Shown one piece after another: positions 6,739-14,723 of a stretch of DNA of 35,249 nucleotides. Every line of letters begins with the position of its first letter. The first letter of the stretch is position 1. A model generated the notes under the pieces. The model had not been told where the DNA came from. It was given only the letters and a program-made list of their open reading frames with translations, and did no database searches. Source of the stretch: Butyrivibrio sp. NC3005 (lineage in GTDB: Bacteria; Bacillota; Clostridia; Lachnospirales; Lachnospiraceae); NCBI RefSeq assembly GCF_000424545.1, contig NZ_AUKC01000014.1, forward strand, positions 1-35,249, read 5' to 3'. The position numbers and the translations under genes are program-made.

Positions 6739-7700
6739 AGAAAAAAATAGCAAGCGTATTTACAATATGTGTATTGCTTATTACAATTCTGATTTTTGTA
6801 TTGATGCATAATGGTCAGAAAGAAAAAAAGCTACACGTAAATGAGAATATCACTAAGACTCAGACAATAGAGGACGTGCATATTACAAAAAAAGATTTTG
6901 ATCCCAATAATATTCAGATATCTAAATTACCGCAAAAGGAATATGATTATAATTCATCTGCAGCATCAATGGATTTTGAGAATAATTATATTAGGTTAGA
7001 TTCTGTAGTATCCGATAATCTCAAAGTATATTCTGTTGGCGACTGGGAACAAAAAAGCGTTTTGATTGTGTATAAAGATAGCTCTTACTATACGGGATGG
7101 CAAACAGATCCTAGCGAACCAATAAAAGAATGCATGTTATTTGATTTCGACAGAGATGGTGAAGGCGAATTAGCAATTTGCACCTACAGCGATATTCATC
7201 ACAATAATCTATATATTGTTGAATTATCCGATAATAAGCTATGGGAATGTCAAAAAATCGAATGTTACGATTCATCTATAGATGAATATATTTGGAAACA
7301 TTTATCTTATAGCTATAGAGAAGATGAAAATGATATTGTTTTTTCTTCGAGAAGTGGATTAAATTTGATTGGCTACGACAAAGAAAGTTTTCCAAACAAC
7401 AATGAATTCCTTAAAAAGAAAAATCAGCCAGAAACGCGAAATAACAGAAGAATTATAATTGGCGGTTATACTTATAATGATTCGGATGGGCCATGGTTAT
7501 CAATTCCACTTTATTCGGAAGCGCAGAAACCTAATTTTTCAAACTATAATTTAAATCGAGGAGATCTGGTTCTATGTGTATCCATTGATAGAGTTCAAGG
7601 CTCGAATTATGGAGATGTATACATTAAGTTGAAGTATCAAGAAGATGGTATAAAATTCAACGATTTTGCATTCCTGAATAATTATGACATTTGTCGTTAG
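6735..7700 (+). CDS. Secreted or membrane-anchored protein with a DxDxDG calcium-type loop
   Basis: 321 residues. An N-terminal KKK cluster followed by a hydrophobic helix (about residues 6-25) is a signal anchor. A charged linker follows, then a soluble domain with CMLFDFDRDGEGELAICTYS (about 134-153). Its D-x-D-x-D-G loop in a beta context resembles FG-GAP/VCBS or dockerin-like calcium sites. No catalytic motif is seen. The ATG at 6735 overlaps the stop of the SpoIID-like gene by 4 nt and is preferred over an in-frame ATG at 6708 inside that gene. The family is not recognised. Being coupled to a broken upstream gene, it may no longer be well expressed. Confidence 0.6.
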   Translation: MKKKIASVFTICVLLITILIFVLMHNGQKEKKLHVNENITKTQTIEDVHITKKDFDPNNIQISKLPQKEYDYNSSAASMDFENNYIRLDSVVSDNLKVYSVGDWEQKSVLIVYKDSSYYTGWQTDPSEPIKECMLFDFDRDGEGELAICTYSDIHHNNLYIVELSDNKLWECQKIECYDSSIDEYIWKHLSYSYREDENDIVFSSRSGLNLIGYDKESFPNNNEFLKKKNQPETRNNRRIIIGGYTYNDSDGPWLSIPLYSEAQKPNFSNYNLNRGDLVLCVSIDRVQGSNYGDVYIKLKYQEDGIKFNDFAFLNNYDICR

Positions 7701-7758
7701 ATGTCCGCATTCCAAATAATTGAATTTTTTCCATATTATTAACAAAGGGATAAATTGG

Positions 7759-7780
7759 AAAAGTTAGATGAAAGTTAGAT
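7759..7780. repeat. 11-bp period direct repeat beyond tRNA-Pro copy B
   Basis: AAAGTTAGAT occurs twice with an 11-bp step (7760-7769 and 7771-7780). It mirrors the AAAAAGTTAGA pair at 4447-4475, so the inverted symmetry extends past the tRNA genes into the segment, although less perfectly. Confidence 0.45.
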
Positions 7781-7793
7781 ATGATGAAAAAAT

Positions 7794-7820
7794 AAGGGTT
7801 TGCAAAATCCGCAAACCCTT
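7794..7820 (-). terminator. Terminator of tRNA-Pro copy B
   Basis: Perfect 10-bp stem AAGGGTTTGC / GCAAACCCTT with a 7-nt loop; on the minus strand it is followed by ATTTTTT. It lies 12 nt beyond the tRNA 3' end. Copy A lacks an equivalent. Confidence 0.85.
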
Positions 7821-7832
7821 GTAAATACTAAA

Positions 7833-7906
7833 TCGAAGTGACAGGATTCGAACCTGCGGCCTCTGCGTCCCGAACGCAGCGCTCTACCAAACTGAGCCAC
7901 ACTTCG
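7833..7906 (-). tRNA. tRNA-Pro, anticodon CGG (copy B)
   Basis: Same cloverleaf as 4362-4435 on the opposite strand: acceptor CGAAGTG/CACTTCG, anticodon loop TTCGGGA, T loop TTCGAAT. One variable-loop base differs (C for T). This copy keeps a clear terminator, so it is the better candidate for the ancestral gene. Confidence 0.95.
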
Positions 7907-8059
7907 TTATATGTGAACGAAAGGATACTGCACTAAAAAGGTGGAACAATGTAAATGTGCTGCTTCGTTCTGTATACCGCCTGATACACATGAGCGTTGC
8001 TTTGAAATCCTTTCGGTTTTGCCAAGTCAGTCTATTATACTACCTTAGCAGCAATATGA
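7907..8059 (-). ncRNA. Conserved structured leader ahead of tRNA-Pro (copy B)
   Basis: Counterpart of 4208-4361. The closing pair CGAAAGGAT/ATCCTTTCG and the TGTAT/ATACA hairpin are preserved, while the hairpin loop changes from GGGGA to GGCGG. Stem conservation with loop change hints that structure matters, but two copies are too few to prove covariation. Confidence 0.45.
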
Positions 8060-8088
8060 GTAATAACCTATGTATTATGAAAAGTCAA
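8060..8088 (-). promoter_or_regulatory. Promoter of tRNA-Pro leader (copy B)
   Basis: Minus strand TTGACT (8083-8088), 17-bp spacer, TATTAC (8060-8065). It is homologous to the copy A promoter but has a weaker -10. Confidence 0.6.
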
Positions 8089-8128
8089 GAACTTTTTTGT
8101 TGTTATTTCATTGAATTTTTGGGATAAA

Positions 8129-8170
8129 AGGTTATGCGATTAACCTCTTGATATATGCGCATATGCATAT
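8129..8170 (+). promoter_or_regulatory. Operator-like palindromes upstream of the AAC(3)-family gene
   Basis: AGGTTA (8129-8134) and TAACCT (8141-8146) form a 6-6-6 inverted repeat. It is followed by overlapping perfect palindromes ATATGCGCATAT (8153-8164) and ATATGCATAT (8161-8170). TTGATA (8148-8153) and TATAAA (8168-8173) could be promoter boxes but are only 14 bp apart, short for an unaided promoter. A regulator site is plausible but unproven. Confidence 0.35.
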
Positions 8171-8229
8171 AAAAATTAATATAAATATTTCTGTTAGAAA
8201 ACGTTGGAAAAGGAGAAATTCAAAAAGTA

Positions 8230-9012
8230 ATGATTTCAATTACAAAAACAGATATTAAAAAAGCATTGTCAAATATTGGTTTGAAAAAGGGTGACACAGT
8301 AATGGTTCATACTTCCTTAAGCTCTGTTGGCTATGTAATAGGTGGAGCACAAACAGTTATTGACGCGCTGATTGAGACGGTAGATAAAGAAGGAACTATA
8401 ATGATGCCGACGCAGTCGTGGAAAAATTTAGATCCAGAGACTGGAGTTCACTGGGATGCAGAAAAGACTGACTGGGAGCTGATAAGACAAAACTGGCCAG
8501 CGTATGACAGGAGTATTACACCAACGAATACAATGGGCGTAGTAGCAGAGATGTTTCGATCATGGCCAGGAACAATACGCAGCAATCATCCGGCAAGGTC
8601 GGTTGCAGCATGGGGGAGGTTTGCAGAATATTTGACAGACAATCATGATTTGTCGGATATTTTTGGAGAGACGTCACCTATTGGAAAGCTCTATGAATTA
8701 AATGGATATGTATTACTTATAGGAGTTGATTATGACAAGAACACTTCTATTCACTTATCAGATGTAAGAGCTCAGTATCCTTGCAAACATAATTGTATAG
8801 AACATAGTGCAATTATGGAAGATGGTCATCGGGTATGGAAAGCATATGAAACATTGTATGTGGACGGAGAGGATTTTTGTGAGATTGGGAAAGCTTTTGA
8901 AATGAGTCATGTAGTTAAAAAGCAAACTTTAGGAAATGCGGAAATGAGATTGATGAAACAACGTGAACTTGTTGATTTTTCAACAAAATGGATAGAAGCT
9001 AACAGAAAATAA
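8230..9012 (+). CDS. AAC(3)-family N-acetyltransferase
   Basis: 260 residues matching the antibiotic N-acetyltransferase (AAC(3)/YokD/FrbF) fold that uses acetyl-CoA. Hallmarks are MVHTSLSSVGYVIGGAQTVI (about 25-44), MMPTQSW (about 58-64), NHPARSVAAWG (about 118-128), and LLIGVDYDKNTSIHLSD in the C-terminal part. Many chromosomal members have no proven drug substrate, so resistance should not be assumed. AGGAG lies 14 nt before the ATG, a long spacing, yet no better start is available. It is a single gene with operator-like palindromes upstream. Confidence 0.85.
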   Translation: MISITKTDIKKALSNIGLKKGDTVMVHTSLSSVGYVIGGAQTVIDALIETVDKEGTIMMPTQSWKNLDPETGVHWDAEKTDWELIRQNWPAYDRSITPTNTMGVVAEMFRSWPGTIRSNHPARSVAAWGRFAEYLTDNHDLSDIFGETSPIGKLYELNGYVLLIGVDYDKNTSIHLSDVRAQYPCKHNCIEHSAIMEDGHRVWKAYETLYVDGEDFCEIGKAFEMSHVVKKQTLGNAEMRLMKQRELVDFSTKWIEANRK

Positions 9013-9039
9013 GAAACAGAATATTGTTCATAAAATCCA

Positions 9040-9077
9040 TTGACAAAAAGATTATTAATGATATCATAATGATATCA
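9040..9077 (+). promoter_or_regulatory. Promoter with tandem operator ahead of the SPFH operon
   Basis: TTGACA (9040-9045) and TATCAT (9062-9067), 16-bp spacer. The -10 lies inside two perfect adjacent copies of TAATGATATCA (9056-9066 and 9067-9077), each containing the palindrome TGATATCA. An 11-bp step puts both on the same face of the helix, as for ribbon-helix-helix repressors, and such a protein is encoded in the same operon (10246). Confidence 0.65.
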
Positions 9078-9188
9078 AATAAATTTCATTAACAAAACCA
9101 ATACTATACTAGACCCAAATTTGTACTTAGATAATTTTTGACCTGAAAAGCGTCATCAAAAATGCCAAAAGCATAGAAGGAGGATTTT

Positions 9189-10244
9189 ATGAACGATAAG
9201 ATTAATGAGAAAATCATTCAGGGACATAAGAATGGAATGCCAATGCTTCTTATTGGATTGGTGTTATATTTACTAGCTATTGTTGGAACAATTTTTGGAG
9301 CGATATGGATGGATGATTATGATGGTAATCCATTGAAGATGTGCATTTTTATCGTAAGCATTGTCTATATGTCTATAGGCTGGATAGTATTCCTTGGACT
9401 TAAAGTTTTAAAACCTGGCGAAGCGCTGGTTCTAACACTTTTTGGCAAATATATAGGTACACTTAAAGGTGATGGATTCTTCTATGTTAATCCGTTTTGT
9501 ACGTCATTTAATCCGGCAGCAGATACTAAACTTGGTCAAAGTGGAGACATTTCAGATGGCAAGAAGTCAGTTATGGCAGGCGGAGTACAGATTGCAGGTG
9601 CAAATGGAGAAATAAAAGCGTCTGCAGTAAGTAAGAAGATTTCGCTCAAAGTTATGACGCTTAGTAATTCCAGACAGAAGGTAAATGATATTCTTGGAAA
9701 TCCAGTGGAAATAGCTGTTGCAGTAATGTGGAAAGTTACAGATACAGCAAAAGCAGTATTTGCCGTAGATAATTTCAAGGAATATTTGTCACTTCAGTGT
9801 GATTCTGCAGTGAGAAATGTTGTTAAGCTTTATCCATATGATATTACTGAGAATATAGATACAACAGGTGATGGCAAGGCTGATGATGGTAGTCTTCGAG
9901 GCTCAACTGAGGTTGTTGCAGGTAGAATAAAAGATGAGATTCAGTCAAAAGTAGCTGATGCAGGAATTGAAATCGTAGATGCCAGAATTACATATTTGGC
10001 ATATGCGCCAGAGATTGCAGCGGCAATGCTTCAAAGACAGCAGGCTTCAGCAGTAGTAGATGCTAGAAAACTCATAGTCGATGGAGCTGTAGGAATGGTT
10101 GAAATGGCACTCGAGAGATTAAGCGAAAAGGAAATCGTGGATTTAGATGAGGAGCGCAAGGCAGCGATGGTATCAAATCTCCTCGTAGTACTTTGTGGTA
10201 ATCACGATGCACAGCCTATAGTAAATTCAGGAAGTTTATACTGA
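9189..10244 (+). CDS. SPFH (stomatin/prohibitin/flotillin/HflK-C) membrane protein
   Basis: 351 residues. Two N-terminal membrane helices (about 17-40 and 53-73) are followed directly by an SPFH domain beginning LKPGEALVLTLFGKYIGTLK. That domain continues through VMWKVTDTAKAVFAVDNFKE (about 177-196) to the helical region AAMLQRQQASAVVDARKLIV (about 279-298), typical of these oligomeric scaffold proteins. They organise membrane microdomains or chaperone proteases; the precise role is unknown here. AGGAGG precedes the ATG by 6 nt. The small ribbon-helix-helix gene follows after 1 nt, an arrangement I recall from many Firmicutes and Actinobacteria. Transcription is probably controlled by the tandem operator at 9056-9077. 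Confidence 0.85.
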   Translation: MNDKINEKIIQGHKNGMPMLLIGLVLYLLAIVGTIFGAIWMDDYDGNPLKMCIFIVSIVYMSIGWIVFLGLKVLKPGEALVLTLFGKYIGTLKGDGFFYVNPFCTSFNPAADTKLGQSGDISDGKKSVMAGGVQIAGANGEIKASAVSKKISLKVMTLSNSRQKVNDILGNPVEIAVAVMWKVTDTAKAVFAVDNFKEYLSLQCDSAVRNVVKLYPYDITENIDTTGDGKADDGSLRGSTEVVAGRIKDEIQSKVADAGIEIVDARITYLAYAPEIAAAMLQRQQASAVVDARKLIVDGAVGMVEMALERLSEKEIVDLDEERKAAMVSNLLVVLCGNHDAQPIVNSGSLY

Positions 10245-10245
10245 T

Positions 10246-10443
10246 ATGGCAGAAAAAAAACAAGTTCCGCTTAGACTGAACGAAAAGTTATACAATGCGA
10301 TAGCTGCCTGGGCGGAGGATGACTTTCGTTCTGTTAACGGACAAATAGAGTATTTACTTACAGAATGCGTCAAACAAAGAAAAAAAGATGGTAAATACGT
10401 CTCTACGAATCTGGATGAGCCGCCAGAATTAGACATAAAGTAA
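10246..10443 (+). CDS. Arc-like ribbon-helix-helix protein
   Basis: 65 residues. MAEKKQVPLRLNEKLYNAIA forms the beta strand plus helix A, and WAEDDFRSVNGQIEYLLTEC helix B of an Arc/MetJ-type ribbon-helix-helix fold. The strand QVPLRL would contact DNA. Its ATG lies 1 nt past the SPFH stop, so the genes are coupled. The tandem 11-bp operator in the operon promoter is the kind of site such dimers bind, which suggests autoregulation (inference). Confidence 0.8.
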   Translation: MAEKKQVPLRLNEKLYNAIAAWAEDDFRSVNGQIEYLLTECVKQRKKDGKYVSTNLDEPPELDIK

Positions 10444-10486
10444 TTGACATTTGGAAATTGACATTTAGAAAGAGCGGGGAACTATT

Positions 10487-11404
10487 ATGAATACAGTAAA
10501 GTATGACAGAAAAAAGCTAGTAAGGTACCTTGTATGGACATTCGGGATTGCGTATGTAATGCAGGGAGTTGTTGGATATTTGTATGGTATTGCATCAGAT
10601 ACTCAAAATCCAATATATGCGCAGATAGCACGTCTTGTTATGACAGCTATGATGTTTGCACCCATGGCAGGAGTTTTCTTGTCAGGAGGAAAGCTAAAGG
10701 GAATGGGATTTAATCCTGGAATAAGGAAAAATGTGATAATCCTGCTGATATCATGGTTTTCTCCGGCGATATTTACAGCATTAGGCGCGCTTGTTTATTT
10801 TATGATTTTTCCTTCACATTTTGATCTGAGCGGACAATATATAGTGGCAAATGCGGGAGAAAAAGTGTTAGAGCAAATGCAGGCGCAGGGCATTACTTAT
10901 GAGAAGTATATTATTATGTCGTGCATTACTGCACTAACCTATGTTCCTATTGTAAATATGTTGGTGTCTGTTGGCGAAGAGGTAGGCTGGCGAGGCCTTA
11001 TGTACCCGATGCTTAAAGACAGATTTGGAAGTATCAAAGGCCGTATAATTGGTGGAGCAATTTGGGGAATATGGCATTGGCCACTGATAATTCTTATTGG
11101 TTATGAATATGGTTCTGAGTATAAAGGCTTTCCCTTTTCAGGATTGCTAGTGTTTGAAATATTTACAATTGCATGTGGAATACTTTGTGATTATGTTTAT
11201 GAAAAAAGTGAGTGTATATGGTATCCATCGATTTTTCATGGGGTAGTTAATGGAGTAGCTACGATAACACTCGCTATAACTACGGTAGATACTGGCAATA
11301 TGAGACTTCTTGGACCGGCACCAAATGGATTAATATCCGTAATACCGATGGTAATAGTAGCAGTTATTATATTGCTTAAAGGAAGAAAAGTAGTTAAAGA
11401 TTAA
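10487..11404 (+). CDS. CPBP-family intramembrane glutamic endopeptidase (CAAX/ABI protease)
   Basis: 305 residues with about eight hydrophobic helices. The diagnostic motifs are EEVGWRG (about 164-170), GIWHWPLI with its histidine (about 195-202) and HGVVNG (about 251-256), the catalytic set of the CPBP/ABI membrane protease family. Bacterial members are linked to bacteriocin self-immunity, regulated proteolysis or membrane stress, and nothing here discriminates. It begins 43 nt after the RHH gene and may share that operon; the hairpin at 11428-11475 ends the unit. Confidence 0.85.
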   Translation: MNTVKYDRKKLVRYLVWTFGIAYVMQGVVGYLYGIASDTQNPIYAQIARLVMTAMMFAPMAGVFLSGGKLKGMGFNPGIRKNVIILLISWFSPAIFTALGALVYFMIFPSHFDLSGQYIVANAGEKVLEQMQAQGITYEKYIIMSCITALTYVPIVNMLVSVGEEVGWRGLMYPMLKDRFGSIKGRIIGGAIWGIWHWPLIILIGYEYGSEYKGFPFSGLLVFEIFTIACGILCDYVYEKSECIWYPSIFHGVVNGVATITLAITTVDTGNMRLLGPAPNGLISVIPMVIVAVIILLKGRKVVKD

Positions 11405-11427
11405 CGAAATACAGTACAAAAGCACTG

Positions 11428-11475
11428 ATAAGTGTGTTATAATTAACAATAAACCGTTAATTATAACACACTTAT
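11428..11475 (+). terminator. 20-bp perfect hairpin between CPBP and flavin reductase genes
   Basis: ATAAGTGTGTTATAATTAAC and its exact complement, with an 8-nt loop, followed by TTTTTA. It probably terminates the CPBP transcript. Unusually, the stem contains a TATAAT box and ends only 18 nt before the next start codon, so it could also act in control of the flavin reductase gene. Confidence 0.7.
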
Positions 11476-11492
11476 TTTTAAGGAGGCCTTGG

Positions 11493-12005
11493 ATGAGGTG
11501 CTTTCAGCCTGTAAAGTTAGATGAAATTATAAAAGATGGTCCGATGAAACTTTCCAAAGAAAACTGGGTGCTTGTAACTTCCAAAAAAGGTGATAAAGTT
11601 AATACTAGGGTTGTCACAAATGGTGGATTTGGAATGATGTGGGATAGAGAGTGTGTTTTTATTTTTTTAAGAGAGCCCAGTCTAACCAGAGAATTTGTCG
11701 ATGAGGCAGGAACATTTTCTTTATCTTTTCTGAATCACAAACAGTATAAGGGAACAAAACGTTACCTTCAGGCTGTTTCCGGACGAGATGAGGATAAGAT
11801 AAAAGCTGCGAAACTTACAGTAGGTTATGATGAGGATATTCCATATATAGAAGAGGCAGACAACGTTGTATTATGCAAAACGCTCTTTTCTGAAAGAATG
11901 GACAGAGATGGAATAATACCTGATGAAATAGTTAAAGAATATTACAAGAAAGATGATGACCACGTTTTTTATATAGCAGAAATAAAAAAGATTTTAATTA
12001 GATAA
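11493..12005 (+). CDS. Flavin reductase-like FMN-binding protein
   Basis: 170 residues of the flavin reductase split-barrel type. WVLVTSKKGDKVNTRVVTNG (about 26-45) corresponds to the N-terminal strand pair that contacts flavin, then FIFLREPSLTREFVDEAGTF and SLSFLNHKQYKGTKRYLQAV follow as in small NAD(P)H:flavin oxidoreductases. The perfect AAGGAGG ribosome site 6 nt before the ATG fixes the start. It is a single-gene unit between the 11428 hairpin and the 12045 terminator. The electron acceptor is not predictable. Confidence 0.8.
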   Translation: MRCFQPVKLDEIIKDGPMKLSKENWVLVTSKKGDKVNTRVVTNGGFGMMWDRECVFIFLREPSLTREFVDEAGTFSLSFLNHKQYKGTKRYLQAVSGRDEDKIKAAKLTVGYDEDIPYIEEADNVVLCKTLFSERMDRDGIIPDEIVKEYYKKDDDHVFYIAEIKKILIR

Positions 12006-12044
12006 TTATTTTTTCACAACAATAAAAAAACAAAGAATTATTAG

Positions 12045-12076
12045 TTGCTGATCGAAGTTTGGTCAGCAATTTTTTT
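12045..12076 (+). terminator. Terminator after flavin reductase gene
   Basis: TTGCTGA / TCAGCAA stem (7 bp), 11-nt loop, then seven T residues. Confidence 0.8.
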
Positions 12077-12087
12077 GGAGATTAATA

Positions 12088-12690
12088 ATGATAGAAGATG
12101 AAAATGAATGGGACAGGCTTTTAAAGATAAAAACAAGCGGAAGGGATGATTCCAATGCAGGTGCGGAGTGTTTTCCATATGAACCGACGCCTTACGCTGT
12201 GTTAGAAAGACTTGCCAACAGCGGATATATCAGAAAAAAGAATGTGCTGATAGATTATGGCTGCGGCAAGGGCAGAGTATCTTTTTACCTGTCTTATCAG
12301 ATAAGATGCAGGGCAATTGGAATAGAGTACGATAAACGAATATTTGGCGATGCAATAGCTAATAAGGAAAGCGGCGTTTATACAAAGCGAACAAGTTTTA
12401 TTAATACTACAGCTCAAAGCTATGAAGTAGACAATGAAGCAGATAGAATGTTTTTCTTTCATCCTTTTTCTGTTACAATTTTGGAGCAGGTAATAGAGAA
12501 AATAGCAATTTCGCAAAAGCAAAGTCCAAGAGAAATACTGCTTATATTCTATTATCCTTTTGAAGATTACAGAGATTTCATTAAAGAAAATGATCAACTA
12601 ACAGTCGTTGAAGAGATATCAACAGCAGATTTTTTTGAAGAGAATGATAAAAGAGAATGTTTGTTAATAGTTAGGATGGAGAAAAAATGA
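12088..12690 (+). CDS. Class I SAM-dependent methyltransferase
   Basis: 200 residues with motif I IDYGCGKGRVSFYL (about 54-67) and the following acidic residue in AIGIEYDKRIF (about 76-86), the signature of a Rossmann-fold SAM methyltransferase. FFHPFS (about 127-132) sits where motif IV is expected. It resembles small Firmicute methyltransferases annotated without substrate. The stop overlaps the start of the next methyltransferase (ATGA at 12687), so they are translated together and may act on a common RNA or protein target (inference). GGAG precedes the ATG. Confidence 0.75.
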   Translation: MIEDENEWDRLLKIKTSGRDDSNAGAECFPYEPTPYAVLERLANSGYIRKKNVLIDYGCGKGRVSFYLSYQIRCRAIGIEYDKRIFGDAIANKESGVYTKRTSFINTTAQSYEVDNEADRMFFFHPFSVTILEQVIEKIAISQKQSPREILLIFYYPFEDYRDFIKENDQLTVVEEISTADFFEENDKRECLLIVRMEKK

Positions 12691-13865
12691 CAAGCCTTAA
12701 AGATTATTTTAATGAAGTGATAAATGATGAAAAAGTGAAAAAGATTACATTAAGTAAGCCATCATCAAAGAGTAATGAGTATAAAAAAATAGTTATTGAG
12801 ATGAAAACAAAAGATTGCAGCACCTGTGACTACCAGATTTCTAAGTATACTCAAAAGCAGGTTTTTCATGAAAATATTTCATCACACAAACTGGCAATTA
12901 AAATTGAAGAATTAACAAAAGATTCATTTAGACAGATAAATGCTTGGACAGATTCTTTTGAGCATATAGTACTTATATCCAAAGATGGTAAATTTACTGC
13001 CAAAAAGAAAAAGGTTGAAATTTCAAATGTGAAAATAACAACCAGCCACAATCGAAAGAAAAACTATCTTATAGAAGAAGGTCAGATAGTACCTCCGCTT
13101 ATAGACATGGGTATTTTTACAAAAGACGGTAAAATTGTAAAAAGTATGTATGATAAATTCAGACAAATAAACCGTTTCTTAGAGATACTCGATGATGAGA
13201 TTGCCGAGAAGAAAATTGAGCATCTTAATATTATTGATTTTGGATGTGGTAAATCATATCTTACTTTCGTAATGTACTATTATTTTACACAGGTAAAGAA
13301 AATCTCTGTAAATATGATAGGACTTGATCTTAAAGAAGATGTTATAAAAAAGTGCAATGAGTCAGCCAGAAAATATGGATATGATTCGCTTAGTTTTGAA
13401 ATGGGTGACATCAACGGCTTCAAGACACCCTTTGATGTCGATATGGTAGTAACTCTTCACGCGTGCGACGTGGCAACGGATTATGCTTTGTATAATGCAA
13501 TTACCTGGAATGCGAAGATGATATTCTCAGTTCCGTGTTGTCAGCATGAATTAAATAATCAGCTCAAAGCAGAAAATCTTTCAATTCTGGGAAGATATGG
13601 CATTATAAAAGAGCGATTTTCTGCACTTGCAACAGATGCGATAAGAGCAAATCTTCTCGAGTATTCAGGATACAAAACGCAGCTTCTAGAATTTGTGGAT
13701 TTTGCGCATACACCCAAAAATATACTGATAAGAGCTGTGAAGAGACCGCTTACTCCAAGAGCTGTAAGAAAGACTGCACTTGGAGAAATTGAAAATCTTA
13801 GAAAAGAGTTTAATTTTGATCCTACTTTATATAAGCTCCTAATAGATGAGAATAAAGAGGAATAA
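12687..13865 (+). CDS. SAM-dependent methyltransferase, Methyltransf_32-like
   Basis: 392 residues. The N-terminal third is a lysine-rich domain (residues 1-120) that could bind RNA. The catalytic part carries IIDFGCGKSYLTFVMYYYF (about 183-201), LHACDVATDYALYNAI (about 257-272) and SVPCCQHELNNQL (about 281-293). LHACDxATD and VPCCQHE are, from memory, diagnostic of the METTL25/GSTCD-type Methyltransf_32 family found widely in Clostridia. The substrate is not established for bacterial members; RNA is the usual suggestion. It overlaps the upstream methyltransferase by 4 nt. Confidence 0.8.
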   Translation: MTSLKDYFNEVINDEKVKKITLSKPSSKSNEYKKIVIEMKTKDCSTCDYQISKYTQKQVFHENISSHKLAIKIEELTKDSFRQINAWTDSFEHIVLISKDGKFTAKKKKVEISNVKITTSHNRKKNYLIEEGQIVPPLIDMGIFTKDGKIVKSMYDKFRQINRFLEILDDEIAEKKIEHLNIIDFGCGKSYLTFVMYYYFTQVKKISVNMIGLDLKEDVIKKCNESARKYGYDSLSFEMGDINGFKTPFDVDMVVTLHACDVATDYALYNAITWNAKMIFSVPCCQHELNNQLKAENLSILGRYGIIKERFSALATDAIRANLLEYSGYKTQLLEFVDFAHTPKNILIRAVKRPLTPRAVRKTALGEIENLRKEFNFDPTLYKLLIDENKEE

Positions 13866-14106
13866 ACATAACACTATTTCGGCTGAAAAATCATTAGATT
13901 TAGCTTGGGGGAGTGTCAAATAAGTGAACAAACAAGAGTACCATATGAATATAATCTTCAAGAGATAGTAGTTATAAGTAAACTGTATATATTATCCGAT
14001 ATAGTATGTATAAGGTGGAGTGTTTTTGCATTTTTGTTTGTGATTGTTCTCGATAAAGGATTATCGATTGGTCGCTGCAGTTTAACGACAGCGGAAAGGA
14101 GACCGC

Positions 14107-14694
14107 ATGAATATTCGCGAAAGTACAAGCATTTATGGAGCGCAGATACAGGCATATCGTAAACAGATTGGAGATGTACAGCAGCAAAGAAAAAAGCTTG
14201 AGAATAAAATAAAAAATACATCCGGCGGCAAAGAAAAATATGCAGGAGAAGCCGCATCGTTAGAGCTAACCTACAACATGCTTATGGAAAAACTAAACGA
14301 GTATCAGGATTACATGGAGAAGGTAAACGAAAAGAAAAACGTCATTAAAGAAGGTGTTGATACCAAAAATCAGGCAAAAGCAGTTGAGGAAGAATTTGAG
14401 AATTTGGGAAAGATATTAACAGTCGTTCGCAGGATGATTAAGGGAGATATTGTTCCTTCATCTGATGAAAAAAAGGTTATGGAATATGACGATAAACTTT
14501 ATCAGATGGCCAAAAATGCTCAGATGATGGCACAAATGCAAAAAGAAAAGCTTAAAAAACACAAATCTTTGTGGGAAGATGAAGAACCACTAGAAATGGA
14601 AGATGGAGATGAAGTGGCAGATAATTCGCAGGCACCAATGGGCGCGCCGGAAATTGCAGAAGTATCTGACATAGAGATAAATATAGGTGAGTAG
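14107..14694 (+). CDS. Coiled-coil protein of unknown function
   Basis: 195 residues, start fixed by AAAGGAG 6 nt upstream. Residues 10-80 and 115-155 are strongly helical and charged, with heptad-like spacing (QQQRKKLENKIKN, LEKLNEYQ-type runs), predicting coiled coils. The C-terminal 40 residues are acidic and disordered (EDEEPLEMEDGDEVADNSQA). No enzyme motif, signal peptide or membrane segment is seen. It is followed after 29 nt by a zinc-ribbon protein resembling YvyF of flagellar operons, so a cytoplasmic role in a regulatory or motility-associated complex is possible. I do not recognise the family. Confidence 0.6.
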   Translation: MNIRESTSIYGAQIQAYRKQIGDVQQQRKKLENKIKNTSGGKEKYAGEAASLELTYNMLMEKLNEYQDYMEKVNEKKNVIKEGVDTKNQAKAVEEEFENLGKILTVVRRMIKGDIVPSSDEKKVMEYDDKLYQMAKNAQMMAQMQKEKLKKHKSLWEDEEPLEMEDGDEVADNSQAPMGAPEIAEVSDIEINIGE

Positions 14695-14723
14695 TAATAG
14701 GTAATTCATGGAAGAGGTGCCAT

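Larger units (their letters stand above)
7833..8088 (-). repeat. Inverted repeat arm B (promoter + leader + tRNA-Pro)
   Basis: Reverse-complement partner of 4179-4435, alignable almost end to end from the -35 box to the tRNA 3' end. Confidence 0.85.

Noticed and set aside
8230..9012. Calling the AAC(3)-family gene an aminoglycoside resistance gene
   Set aside because: Motifs establish the fold only; many chromosomal homologues have no shown drug activity and no resistance context surrounds it.
13905..14162. 85-codon open frame starting with TTG between the methyltransferase and coiled-coil genes
   Set aside because: No ATG, no ribosome site, odd composition, and it overlaps the well-supported start at 14107. 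The 13866-14106 gap holds two small inverted repeats without T runs and nothing else I can support.
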